64,000 nucleotides of DNA from positions 1 to 64,000 of the forward strand of contig CAZEMR010000004.1 of the NCBI GenBank assembly GCA_964513465.1, in the 5' to 3' direction. This document shows, piece after piece, positions 46,411 to 54,539 of this stretch. The stretch's first letter is position 1, and every line of letters begins with the position of its first letter. This stretch comes from CAZEMR01 sp964513465 (lineage in GTDB: Bacteria > Bacteroidota > Ignavibacteria > Kapaibacteriales > UBA2268). Below the pieces are notes generated by a model, which was given only the letters and a program-made list of their open reading frames with translations, did not search any database and had not been told where the DNA came from. Both the position numbers and the translations under genes were made by a program.

Positions 46411-46442
46411 AAAAGCCCCGGCTCGATGAAGTCGGGGCTTTT
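46411..46442 (+). terminator. Bidirectional terminator between the anti-sigma and LRR genes
   Basis: AAAAGCCCCG (46411-46420) pairs perfectly with CGGGGCTTTT (46433-46442) around a 12-nt loop. Ts continue on the plus side and As precede on the other. It lies between convergent genes, 32 bp and 26 bp from their stops. Confidence 0.88.
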
Positions 46443-46467
46443 TTAATTTTCCGTTAAAAAATTAATA

Positions 46468-47400
46468 TTAATCCCACTGGATTACGGCATCGCCAAGCAT
46501 ACGCTGGATTTTCCGGCGATCGTCGGCCGGGAAATTATTATTGCTCAGATCGATCACCCGCAGGTTCTCCAGATTCGATACGCTGTCGGGCAGCCACGAA
46601 AGCTCGTTAGCGCTAAGCCCTACTTCGCGCAGATTCGTAAGATTACCGAAGTCCTCCGGCAGCGAAATAAGCTCGTTTTCGTAAAGCCGGAGCTTTTTCA
46701 GGTTGGTCAGCTTGCAGAAGCTGTCCGGCAGCCGCTGCAGCAGATTCTTATACGCCCGGATTTTCTCGAGATTCGCAAGATTGCCAATATTCTCGGGCAG
46801 GCGGGTCAGTGTGTTGTCGTGCACTTCGAGCTTCTTGAGATTTGCCATCTGGCATACCGAATCGGGCAACTGCGAAAAATAATTACCATTGGCGCGGAGC
46901 TTCTCCAGATTTTCCAGCTCGCCGATCGATTCGGGAAATTCTCGCAGCTCGTTTTCGCTTATGATCAATTCGCGCAATTCCTTCAGATCGCCTATGGAAT
47001 GAGGCAGCGAGCGCAGTTTGTTGTGGTTGAGTCCGATGCGTTTCAGCTTAGCAAGCCGGCCGGTGGATTCGGGGATTTGCTCGAGCTCGTTCCAACTGAG
47101 CACGAGAGTTTCGAGATTTTCCAGCTCGCCGATCGATTCGGGCACCTCTTTGATTCTGTTGCCGCTAAGCTCGAGCTTGATAAGGCTTTTCATCTGGCCG
47201 ATTTCGGTGGGGATGGTTTCGATCTGATTGTTCCAGAGAATCAATTCCTTCAGATTAGTCAATTTGAATATATCCTTGGGAAAGCACTCCAGGTCTTTGA
47301 AGTGAAGGTCCAGACGCTCTACTTTCTCCGGTTGTTTAAGAGCGTCTGCCATTGTGTAGAAGGTGGTTTCTGTGGTTCCTGCATTATTTTCGTTCGACAT
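46468..47400 (-). CDS. Cytoplasmic leucine-rich-repeat protein
   Basis: A 310-residue protein made almost wholly of about ten 23-residue leucine-rich repeats of the bacterial/plant-intracellular type (LxxLxLxxNxLxxLPxSIGxLxNLxx), beginning near residue 40. No signal peptide, membrane segment or catalytic domain is visible, so it is probably cytoplasmic, unlike the secreted LRR protein at 27659. The function and partner are unknown. The ATG at 47400 has an AAGG at 7-nt spacing and is preferred over one nine codons upstream. The gene ends at the bidirectional terminator. Confidence 0.82.
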   Translation of the reverse strand: MSNENNAGTTETTFYTMADALKQPEKVERLDLHFKDLECFPKDIFKLTNLKELILWNNQIETIPTEIGQMKSLIKLELSGNRIKEVPESIGELENLETLVLSWNELEQIPESTGRLAKLKRIGLNHNKLRSLPHSIGDLKELRELIISENELREFPESIGELENLEKLRANGNYFSQLPDSVCQMANLKKLEVHDNTLTRLPENIGNLANLEKIRAYKNLLQRLPDSFCKLTNLKKLRLYENELISLPEDFGNLTNLREVGLSANELSWLPDSVSNLENLRVIDLSNNNFPADDRRKIQRMLGDAVIQWD

Positions 47401-47522
47401 GTCTCTGCCTTTAAATATATATGACAACGTTTACTTTAATGTCTTCATTATAATTTACAAAATAAAAATTTACACAAATATTAAAAGAAAAATTTGAAAT
47501 TTAAACAGGTAAATGCAATTTT

Positions 47523-47540
47523 GTGTAAAAATCTTTACAC
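47523..47540. promoter_or_regulatory. Inverted repeat upstream of the M1 peptidase gene
   Basis: GTGTAA (47523-47528) and TTACAC (47535-47540) form an 18-bp interrupted palindrome. A related half-site, TTTACACAAAT, lies about 50 bp to the left. It is an operator candidate for either divergent gene; the regulator is unknown. Confidence 0.3.
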
Positions 47541-47621
47541 TGGATTCACAATTGTAACCAAATTGTATTTCAGGTTGTCTTCGAATCAGTGATTTTTGAA
47601 AAATATCGAGGATTTATTCTC

Positions 47622-49562
47622 ATGAAATTTAATACTGCCCTGCTTGTAATTTCTTTGTTCATATTTGCATTTTTTTCAATTAATTGCCGTGCCGCCGAAA
47701 TTTCCAAACCCGGCGAGTATATTCCGCAGAATTTCGATGTGCTCGGCTATGACGTTCAGATAGATATGACAGACCCCGACCCGCTGCATATCAAAGGAGT
47801 CTGCGATATAAAATTCCGCTGGACTTCTGACGTCCGCGATACATTTTTCTTTCATCTGAATGACCTCGATATCACCGGTGCCGAATATGAAGGCATTCCC
47901 GTCGGACCGATCGAAATCGGAGATCCGGACGCGTCCGATCATCATTTCTCCGTAGTGCCGCCAGCCGGCGATTTCGGGGATACGATTACTCTGCGCATTG
48001 CATACTCCGGCAAAATGACTAACGAGGGCGCGCCCGGCTACTGGGGCGGAGTGCACAAAAACGGCAATGGTGCCTATGCACTCGGCGTCGGCGATACGCG
48101 CTATGTTTCGATGACGCGCCACTGGATGCCATGCTACGACCACCCCTCGGACAAAGCACGCTTCAGCGCCAGCTTCCGAGTTAAACCGGAAATGACCGCG
48201 CTTTCGAACGGCCGGCTGGTCAGCGAATCGAACGACGACGGATTTAACGTTTTAGAATGGAAGCAGTCCGAGCCCTGCGCGACCTATCTGCTTACTTTTG
48301 CGGTCAATGAATACGTCAGCCTTTCGCCCGAGGGAGTCGAGCCGCCGCATGTATATTATTATGAACCAAAATTCCAGCATTCCGCGCCGTTAATTTTCAG
48401 CAAAGTACCCGAGGCAACAAGACGACTGGAGGAAATGTTCGGCGAATACCCCTACGAAAAGGTCGGATATGTAATCACCCCCAAGGGCTCGATGGAGCAT
48501 CAGTCGCTTATCTCGCTCGGCGAGCCTGTGCTCTCGATCGCCTTCGGAATGAAGGATTCACTTTATAACACAATCGTCCACGAGCTGGCCCACCAGTGGT
48601 TCGGCGATCTTGTCTCGCCGCTGGATTTCCGGGAGGTCTGGCTAAGCGAGGGCTTTGCGACCTATGCGACCGATCTGGTTTACCAGAGCTATTATAATCA
48701 TGATTATTATTTGAATAATATACAATTAGAAATAGACACATATTACGATCGATGCATCAAATCCGACGGCGTAATTCCGCTGTATGATTTCAATCGCGAG
48801 GAAACCGGCAGCTATCCGTATACAATATACATGAAAGGCTCGGCGGTGCTGCATTTGCTGCATTATGAGCTGGGCGATTCGCTATTCTTCGAAGGAGTTC
48901 GCCAATATCTTGATAATTACCGTTATGCCTCGGCGAGCACGGAGATGCTCCGCAAAACGCTCGAGGAAGCCGCCGGACGCGACCTCGGCTGGTTCTTCGA
49001 TCAGTGGGTCTATGGTCATGGCTGGCCTGTTGTGCAAATCAGCGCTGAAAAATTATACCCCGAATCAAATATCCACGCGAATATTAATATAAGGCAGATC
49101 CAGCCGAAAAGCTACGGATTTTATAATAATCTGCCGATCGAGCTCAGCTTTGCCGGGAAAAGCGATACGCTGAGACGGATTGTGACGATGACCACCCCGA
49201 CCGAGGATTTCTATCTGAGCGATCTGAATGACTTCGACACTATTCTCGTCAATCGCGGGCATACAGTCCGCACCCTGCTCGAGGTAGAAAGCAACATAAT
49301 TATGTCGCTGCCCGGCGGGATTGCCTCAGTCGCGGAAATATTCCCTAATCCCGCAGCAGATATGATCACGCTCAGGCTGCCTGCGGATTCGGCGCCATAT
49401 CGCGCTCGTATAATTAATTCAACTGGCAATCAGGTAAGGGAATTCGAAGCAAAAAGCGGGAATAATCATATCTACATATCCGGATTGCCGGCGGGAGTAT
49501 ACCTCGTAGTAAGCGATGGCGGCGAGCTGCCCCGCGCGCTTAGATTCGTCAAATTCGAATAG
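47622..49562 (+). CDS. T9SS-secreted M1-family zinc aminopeptidase
   Basis: A 646-residue exported metallopeptidase. A signal peptide (about residues 1-25) precedes an N-terminal beta domain. The M1 catalytic domain has the zinc motif HELAH (His320, Glu321, His324) and the third zinc ligand Glu343 in WLSEGFAT. The substrate-binding GxMEN motif of family M1 appears as GSMEH near residue 290, so the usual Asn is His. The catalytic tyrosine is probably in GSYPYTIYMKG. A T9SS sorting domain closes the protein (EIFPNPAADMI; LPAGVYLVVS). It should trim N-terminal residues from peptides outside the cell. The ATG at 47622 fits the signal peptide and a GAGG upstream; a GTG at 47589 is less likely. Confidence 0.92.
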   Translation: MKFNTALLVISLFIFAFFSINCRAAEISKPGEYIPQNFDVLGYDVQIDMTDPDPLHIKGVCDIKFRWTSDVRDTFFFHLNDLDITGAEYEGIPVGPIEIGDPDASDHHFSVVPPAGDFGDTITLRIAYSGKMTNEGAPGYWGGVHKNGNGAYALGVGDTRYVSMTRHWMPCYDHPSDKARFSASFRVKPEMTALSNGRLVSESNDDGFNVLEWKQSEPCATYLLTFAVNEYVSLSPEGVEPPHVYYYEPKFQHSAPLIFSKVPEATRRLEEMFGEYPYEKVGYVITPKGSMEHQSLISLGEPVLSIAFGMKDSLYNTIVHELAHQWFGDLVSPLDFREVWLSEGFATYATDLVYQSYYNHDYYLNNIQLEIDTYYDRCIKSDGVIPLYDFNREETGSYPYTIYMKGSAVLHLLHYELGDSLFFEGVRQYLDNYRYASASTEMLRKTLEEAAGRDLGWFFDQWVYGHGWPVVQISAEKLYPESNIHANINIRQIQPKSYGFYNNLPIELSFAGKSDTLRRIVTMTTPTEDFYLSDLNDFDTILVNRGHTVRTLLEVESNIIMSLPGGIASVAEIFPNPAADMITLRLPADSAPYRARIINSTGNQVREFEAKSGNNHIYISGLPAGVYLVVSDGGELPRALRFVKFE

Positions 49563-49563
49563 A

Positions 49564-49788
49564 TTATTCGTAAGTGCCGGAGTGGGTAAATGCGCTCTGC
49601 TTCATGCGGATTTTCAGATTATCGCTTGTGCCGATATGGTTGCCGCACCGGCACAGCACGCGCTCGCCCTCGCGGCGGGTATAGTCCTCGATTATTCGGG
49701 TGTGCCAGCACCGCAGCACGCGGCCCGGACCGATTTTGCGGTATTTCATCAGCTTGCGCTTGCATTTGCTGCATTTAATCGTATACAT
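49564..49788 (-). CDS. Small zinc-ribbon protein
   Basis: A 74-residue basic protein with an N-terminal CSKCKRK knuckle (CxxC), a central RCW and a C-terminal CRCG. The spacing suggests one bound zinc. The motif 'YRKIGPGRVLRC' recalls small uncharacterised zinc-ribbon proteins found widely in bacteria. Many such proteins bind RNA or ribosomes, but no function is established here. It is convergent with the M1 peptidase gene with a 1-bp gap. Its ribosome-binding site (GGGGAG) lies in one arm of a hairpin at 49794-49816. Confidence 0.75.
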   Translation of the reverse strand: MYTIKCSKCKRKLMKYRKIGPGRVLRCWHTRIIEDYTRREGERVLCRCGNHIGTSDNLKIRMKQSAFTHSGTYE

Positions 49789-49793
49789 CCATC

Positions 49794-49816
49794 TCCCCGA
49801 TTATATATAATGGGGA
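49794..49816 (-). promoter_or_regulatory. Hairpin covering the ribosome-binding site of the zinc-ribbon gene
   Basis: TCCCC (49794-49798) and GGGGA (49812-49816) flank the perfect 12-bp palindrome ATTATATATAAT (49800-49811), with one unpaired base. On the minus strand the GGGGA arm runs straight into GATGG and the ATG at 49788, so folding would hide the ribosome-binding site. No T-run follows. Confidence 0.45.
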
Positions 49817-49847
49817 TAAAAATATAAAAATCTGTGGGAAAATGAAA

Positions 49848-50582
49848 TTATTCAGCGGAATAATCAACACGGCTGCCCTTTTCGGGCTGCCACTCTGACT
49901 GCTTATACGCACTGATTGCCGCTTTGGCGACATTATCACCGATCGGGCTATCCTCGCCGCCTTCGCTTTTCTGGCGTCGCATTTCGCTTCGGGCGCGGGC
50001 TTCTATCTGCGAGGCGCGGGCGGCCACTGCTCTGTCCTGGGTCGATGGGTCGCTCGGCGCAAGAGCTGCGCGCTTCACCTGTTGCATTTTGTCGATTGTG
50101 GCGCGGGGATCGTTGGGTACTTTGGATATATCAATCTGCACCTCCCCGCCGATGGCATAGCGTTTGCCGTCCGGGCCGGTGGTATAGCTAAAGTTCTTGC
50201 CACGGACGAGATTGCCGCCGGCTATCTGGTGGGCCTGCTCGTGGGTGCGGACTTCGCGGTCGCGATCCTCGAGCTCTTCGATTACTCGCTTTTCGGCGTC
50301 GCTTAGCTGTTGGCCGGTGGTGGTAATTTCGCCGGATTCATCCGAATTCTGATTCTCTTGCTGTGCGCGGCGGACGGATTCCTCGCTGCGGATCAGCTTG
50401 TCCTGATCATCCGCCGAATTTGTTTTCTGCGTTGAATCCGAATAATTGGCCCGGGATGTAACCACTCGCTCTTCCGTACGGCTGTCGGAGGAGGAGGAGC
50501 CGCTTTTTTGCCCGATGCGTGGCATAAATACCGGCATATTGTAGGGCGTATAGCGTATTCCGTCTATTGTGTGCCCGGCCAT
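49848..50582 (-). CDS. SprA-related family putative metalloprotease
   Basis: A 244-residue protein whose C-terminal half matches the 'SprA-related' putative metalloprotease family (not the T9SS translocon SprA). It has an HExxH motif, HEQAH at residues 114-118, preceded by EDRDREVRT. It is followed by the characteristic segments YTTGPDGKRYAIGGEV and PRATIDKMQQVKRAALAPSDPS. Residues 25-100 are hydrophilic and Ser/Glu/Gln-rich, probably disordered. There is no signal peptide. Zinc binding by the two histidines is likely; substrate and role are unknown. It lies 59 bp upstream of the zinc-ribbon gene on the same strand. Confidence 0.85.
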   Translation of the reverse strand: MAGHTIDGIRYTPYNMPVFMPRIGQKSGSSSSDSRTEERVVTSRANYSDSTQKTNSADDQDKLIRSEESVRRAQQENQNSDESGEITTTGQQLSDAEKRVIEELEDRDREVRTHEQAHQIAGGNLVRGKNFSYTTGPDGKRYAIGGEVQIDISKVPNDPRATIDKMQQVKRAALAPSDPSTQDRAVAARASQIEARARSEMRRQKSEGGEDSPIGDNVAKAAISAYKQSEWQPEKGSRVDYSAE

Positions 50583-50642
50583 TTTTCATAACCTGTTTTT
50601 AGTAAAGGTATAATTTAAATACACCTATTCAATTATAATATC

Positions 50643-50656
50643 GGCAATATATTGCC
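50643..50656. promoter_or_regulatory. Perfect 14-bp palindrome upstream of the SprA-related gene
   Basis: GGCAATATATTGCC is a perfect palindrome, 60 bp before the ATG at 50582. It is an operator candidate; no regulator can be named. Confidence 0.35.
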
Positions 50657-50770
50657 CGAACTTTAGTTTTCAATAAATATATCAAAAACAGTACCACTTT
50701 GTGCCGGCGCGACTTATCTCCTTTATACCAATGCCTTTTTTGTCATTATTTTTTTTTAATATACGAAAAT

Positions 50771-53677
50771 TTATCTTGCAATGCTTATAATTCTTCGTTT
50801 ATAAATATGTCCGGAAATATCAGGGATTTCTACTATATATACTCCGGGCGAAAGCTGCGAAACATCGAGCGTTAACTCGCTGCCGCTATTAACAAATACG
50901 TTTATTTTCCCGGATACATTTTCTCCCAGCGTATTATATATATTAATCCCGCCCGGGGCGATATTCTCCGTGCGGATTGTCACATAATTCATCGCCGGGT
51001 TGGGATAAAGCAATATTTCCTCTTCGCTTTCCGATTCCGGGGCCGAAAGCGGAATCGCGCCGAAGGCTATGTCGTCCACATACCAGCCGTCGCGATTGCT
51101 GAATATATTGGATGTAAATCTGAACCGCACGTAAGCCGTATCGTAGCCCGGATCGAATTCGAAGGATTCGATCTTCCAGTCCTCGGCCGTCAGGTCATCG
51201 TCTTTCCAGGGCTGATAATGATTCTCGTCGAATTCGGCGAGCGTTGTCCATTCGTCCGATTCCGGATCGGAGGAGTATTCTACGTATCCGACGTCCTGTC
51301 TTTTGACAATCGCGGCATGCCAGAACGAAAGCTCGAATTTTTCCTGCGAATTTTTGACAACCGGAAAGATTATTAATGTGTCGGCTTCGCTGCCGGAGTA
51401 GTCCCCATCGGGCGATTCGGTGATCGATGCCGGCGCCGAATGGAAGAAATTCTGAGTAATCGCCCATCCGCTGCTTATCAGATATTTATTGAGCGGAGGC
51501 TGATTGAAGCCGTCTTCGTATTGCTTCGCAATCGCGCCGGTATAGAATATTTTCGCGCCGGAAGGGTCGCTTTCATTTTCGCCGAATTCCGGATGGCGGT
51601 CGGTGATTGCTGCAAATATTTTATAAAAACCACGCGTCTTGACATCGACCGGAATTACTAAGCTCATAGTGCGGCCTGTATCCGCCTGCACGAGATCGAT
51701 CGAATCGAAAATTTCGCCGTCAATATATATATTTAATTTCGACAAATTGACCAGAGGGGTCTGGCCGTCCTCGCGCAGCGCGGGGATGTGAATCTCCGCT
51801 TCGCAAAGCGCATTGTCGCTTTCGCTGCCGGCAGCCGAGATAATGACGGGTGCGGCTGGCTGTTCGGAGCCTCCGGCCCAAGCGCTGTCGGCGGCGGGAC
51901 GGCTTTTGCGGCCATCCAGCGCTGCATAGAGCTTATATTTATATAATTGGTGCGGGGCAAGGCCTTCGTCGGAATACTCCGTAGCGCTGCCCGCGGGGGA
52001 AGCAATCAGCTCGCCGTCGCGATAGATTTCGTATGATAAATCTTCGATATCAAAAGGCTGGCCGAATGCGCCCTCCGACGGAGTCTCCCAGGAAAGCCGG
52101 AGTTCGTCGGGCAATTCGGGGATAATTGCCACATGAAAATTCTTCGGCGGCACTGGAGCGCGGGTATCCACTATCGCGGTGAATACGTCGCTGTCGAATA
52201 TATCCTTATCCGCGCGGCGCATATCGATCCACGAGGGATAGACCCGGCCGTCGTAAAATGCATTGCCGCTGTAGTCACCAGCAAAGGAATTGGCATTGAA
52301 GGGGTTATTGCGCAGATCGCCGGCGATGTCCGATGCGCGGCGGTCTATCCATGTTTCGCCGCCGTCCGATGACCAGCTTACGTAGCAGTCGGTCAGTATA
52401 TTCTGTGGGTCGTCGCGGCTGTCGAGATACATTATCGCAAGCTCGCCGCTCGTGGGGTCGAGACTCATCCAGGGCCAGAACTGGTCGTTGGTTGTGTCGC
52501 TCTGCACGATCACCGGCTGGCTCCAGCTATCGCCGCCGTCGGTCGATTTCATGAAATAAATATTCGGCGGATTGTCCTGCGCCCAGCAAACATATACATT
52601 GCCGTGGCGCGGGCCGTCGGTGTTGTCGGCGACAACGACGGGATAACACTCTGCGCGGACTTTATTTTTAACTCCGTGTCTCCATCCCTGGTTGGGGATA
52701 AAAATCGTCTGACCGAAGCGCTCGTAAGTATGAATCATTTCCGGCTGGCTCCAGCTATCGCCGCCGTCGGTCGATTTCGCATAGCCGATGGCATGTTCGA
52801 TACCGTGATGCCATACGGCATAGACCTCGCCGTCGGGGCCGCAGGCCACCAGCGGGAAGCTCTGCCCGAATGTAGTATCCTCCGAACTGCCCGCCACCCG
52901 GTGGCTTATCGGCACCGGCTCGCTCCAGCTATCGCCGCGGTCGGTCGATTTGCTGATTACTATCTGGGTGGCCGAATCGCGCGGCGTCACCCGCTTCCAG
53001 GGTATATATATATCCCCGAAGTGCGGCGATTCGGGCGTATTGTCTATTGTGATATAATATTTATCCTCGAATGTGGAGTCCAGAGTCTGCTCGCCGAGAT
53101 GAACGATAACCGGGATATGCGCCTGCCAGCTCTCGCCGCCATCGCTCGAGCGCGCCATGAATACGCCGTTCTCGCCGACCGTAACATCGTACTGCGGCTG
53201 ATTGACGCCAAACCCGCCATAGACCAGATAGCCCGTGCCCTCCATATCGAATGCCACCGAGGGGTCGTTGGTCGAGCGCCAGCCAGCGTATGGGTGCCCC
53301 AGATTTTTATTAACCCATGTCTCGCCGCCATCGCTCGAAATATAAATCCACGTGGATGACTCGGCGCGGTAGTCCACCGCCGAGGCGATCAGCAGATCCG
53401 GATTGAGCGGATTGATCGCAATCGAGGACTCGTTCTGCATTTTATATTGCTCGGTGCCCTCGTCGACCGTGGTGCTGACGTTCAGAAATATGGGATTGGG
53501 ATCGGGATTGGCCAGCGGCACTGCGCGCGGCACCGGCGGCTTTTTCATAGGAGTGGGATGCGCCGATTCCATGAGCGATTCGAAGGCCTTGCGCGCGGAT
53601 CGGGCCGGGGATTCTTCCTGCGCGAATAAATTCATCGAAAAGCAGATAACAATTAAAATGGTCATTAATTTTTTCAT
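50771..53677 (-). CDS. T9SS-secreted BNR-repeat (sialidase-fold) protein
   Basis: A 968-residue exported protein. A signal peptide (about residues 1-19, ending LFAQ) is followed by a six-bladed propeller region with at least six BNR/Asp-box motifs (SSDGGETW, SSDGGESW, STDRGDSW, STDGGDSW) between about residues 110 and 450. An FnIII domain lies at about 525-620. A MAM/jelly-roll-like domain (about 735-885; WYVDDIAFG) and a T9SS sorting domain (LLYPNPAMNYV; LSPGVYIVEI) follow. The sialidase arginine triad and FRIP motif are not evident, so a true sialidase is unlikely; sorting-receptor-like or glycan-binding roles are possible. Confidence 0.83.
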   Translation of the reverse strand: MKKLMTILIVICFSMNLFAQEESPARSARKAFESLMESAHPTPMKKPPVPRAVPLANPDPNPIFLNVSTTVDEGTEQYKMQNESSIAINPLNPDLLIASAVDYRAESSTWIYISSDGGETWVNKNLGHPYAGWRSTNDPSVAFDMEGTGYLVYGGFGVNQPQYDVTVGENGVFMARSSDGGESWQAHIPVIVHLGEQTLDSTFEDKYYITIDNTPESPHFGDIYIPWKRVTPRDSATQIVISKSTDRGDSWSEPVPISHRVAGSSEDTTFGQSFPLVACGPDGEVYAVWHHGIEHAIGYAKSTDGGDSWSQPEMIHTYERFGQTIFIPNQGWRHGVKNKVRAECYPVVVADNTDGPRHGNVYVCWAQDNPPNIYFMKSTDGGDSWSQPVIVQSDTTNDQFWPWMSLDPTSGELAIMYLDSRDDPQNILTDCYVSWSSDGGETWIDRRASDIAGDLRNNPFNANSFAGDYSGNAFYDGRVYPSWIDMRRADKDIFDSDVFTAIVDTRAPVPPKNFHVAIIPELPDELRLSWETPSEGAFGQPFDIEDLSYEIYRDGELIASPAGSATEYSDEGLAPHQLYKYKLYAALDGRKSRPAADSAWAGGSEQPAAPVIISAAGSESDNALCEAEIHIPALREDGQTPLVNLSKLNIYIDGEIFDSIDLVQADTGRTMSLVIPVDVKTRGFYKIFAAITDRHPEFGENESDPSGAKIFYTGAIAKQYEDGFNQPPLNKYLISSGWAITQNFFHSAPASITESPDGDYSGSEADTLIIFPVVKNSQEKFELSFWHAAIVKRQDVGYVEYSSDPESDEWTTLAEFDENHYQPWKDDDLTAEDWKIESFEFDPGYDTAYVRFRFTSNIFSNRDGWYVDDIAFGAIPLSAPESESEEEILLYPNPAMNYVTIRTENIAPGGINIYNTLGENVSGKINVFVNSGSELTLDVSQLSPGVYIVEIPDISGHIYKRRIISIAR

Positions 53678-53864
53678 AATGAGATCACGATTTATTCATA
53701 TAAATTTAATATATTCGAAAATATTTCTTGCATGATTTTTCAAAATGCCAAGAATGAGTATATCAATAATAACAATATTTTGGATAAATCATCACAATTT
53801 TTAGTTTATATATACTTCCGAATTTACCTGAATTCATGCAGATTCAAAAAATTCCACAAAATGT

Positions 53865-53894
53865 TTTGCCGGGATTGATAAATTATTATTTTTG
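53865..53894 (+). promoter_or_regulatory. Promoter for DUF3109-rpoN-pyrD
   Basis: TTTG (53865-53868) and TATTTTTG (53887-53894) are separated by 18 nt, fitting the Bacteroidota consensus with a slightly short spacer. Initiation near 53901 gives a leader of about 39 nt. Confidence 0.5.
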
Positions 53895-53939
53895 TAGCAG
53901 AAGTTTGGCATAATTTTTTCATATGGGCAATCTTTTTTT

Positions 53940-54539
53940 ATGATAAATTTTGACGATATATTATTAGACGAAGAAATCTCACAGGCGAAATTCGCGTGCA
54001 GGCTGGATAAATGCCACGGTGCATGTTGCACTTTTCCGGGTGATTTCGGAGCGCCGGTGCTCGACGAAGAAGTGCCCCGGCTGCGTGCTGCGGTCGATAT
54101 TGTCCGCAAATACCTCCCAAAAAAGGCTCTGGATACGATTGAACGCGAGGGTGTGGTCGAAGGGCTGCCGGGCAAATTCACTACAATCTGCATCAACAAG
54201 CGCGACTGCGTTTTTGTTTACTACGAAGGCAAAGTCGCCAAATGCGCGCTCGAAAAGGCATGGTTCAGTGGCGAACTCAATTTCCGCAAACCGATTTCCT
54301 GCCATTTATTTCCGATTCGTGTAGGCAATTATGGCGGAAAATATTTATATTACGAAAAAATTGATGAATGCGCGCCGGCTGTTTGCGAGGGCCAGAGCCG
54401 GGATATTCCGCTGATCGAGACCGTAGCCGACGCCCTGACGAGGGCATACGGCGCCGAATGGGTCGAACGGCTGAAGAAATACATCGCAAACGGCAAGGAA
54501 CAAAATACCGGGGGGAATAACGATGAAGCTGTCACTTGA
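53940..54539 (+). CDS. DUF3109 family cysteine-cluster protein
   Basis: A 199-residue protein of the DUF3109 family, common in Bacteroidota and related to YkgJ-type cysteine-cluster proteins. Conserved cysteines occur in CRLDKCHGACC (near residues 20-30), in TICINKRDCVF and KCALE (near 82-100), in ISCHLFPIR (near 118) and at ECAPAVC (near 142). Together they probably bind zinc or an iron-sulfur cluster. No biochemical role is established. The last 17 bp overlap the start of rpoN, so translation of the two is likely coupled. No clear ribosome-binding site precedes the ATG. Confidence 0.88.
   Translation: MINFDDILLDEEISQAKFACRLDKCHGACCTFPGDFGAPVLDEEVPRLRAAVDIVRKYLPKKALDTIEREGVVEGLPGKFTTICINKRDCVFVYYEGKVAKCALEKAWFSGELNFRKPISCHLFPIRVGNYGGKYLYYEKIDECAPAVCEGQSRDIPLIETVADALTRAYGAEWVERLKKYIANGKEQNTGGNNDEAVT

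Noticed and set aside
49848..50582. T9SS translocon protein SprA
   Set aside because: The name 'SprA-related' refers to a different family; this 244-residue protein with HEQAH has no resemblance to the very large T9SS SprA barrel.
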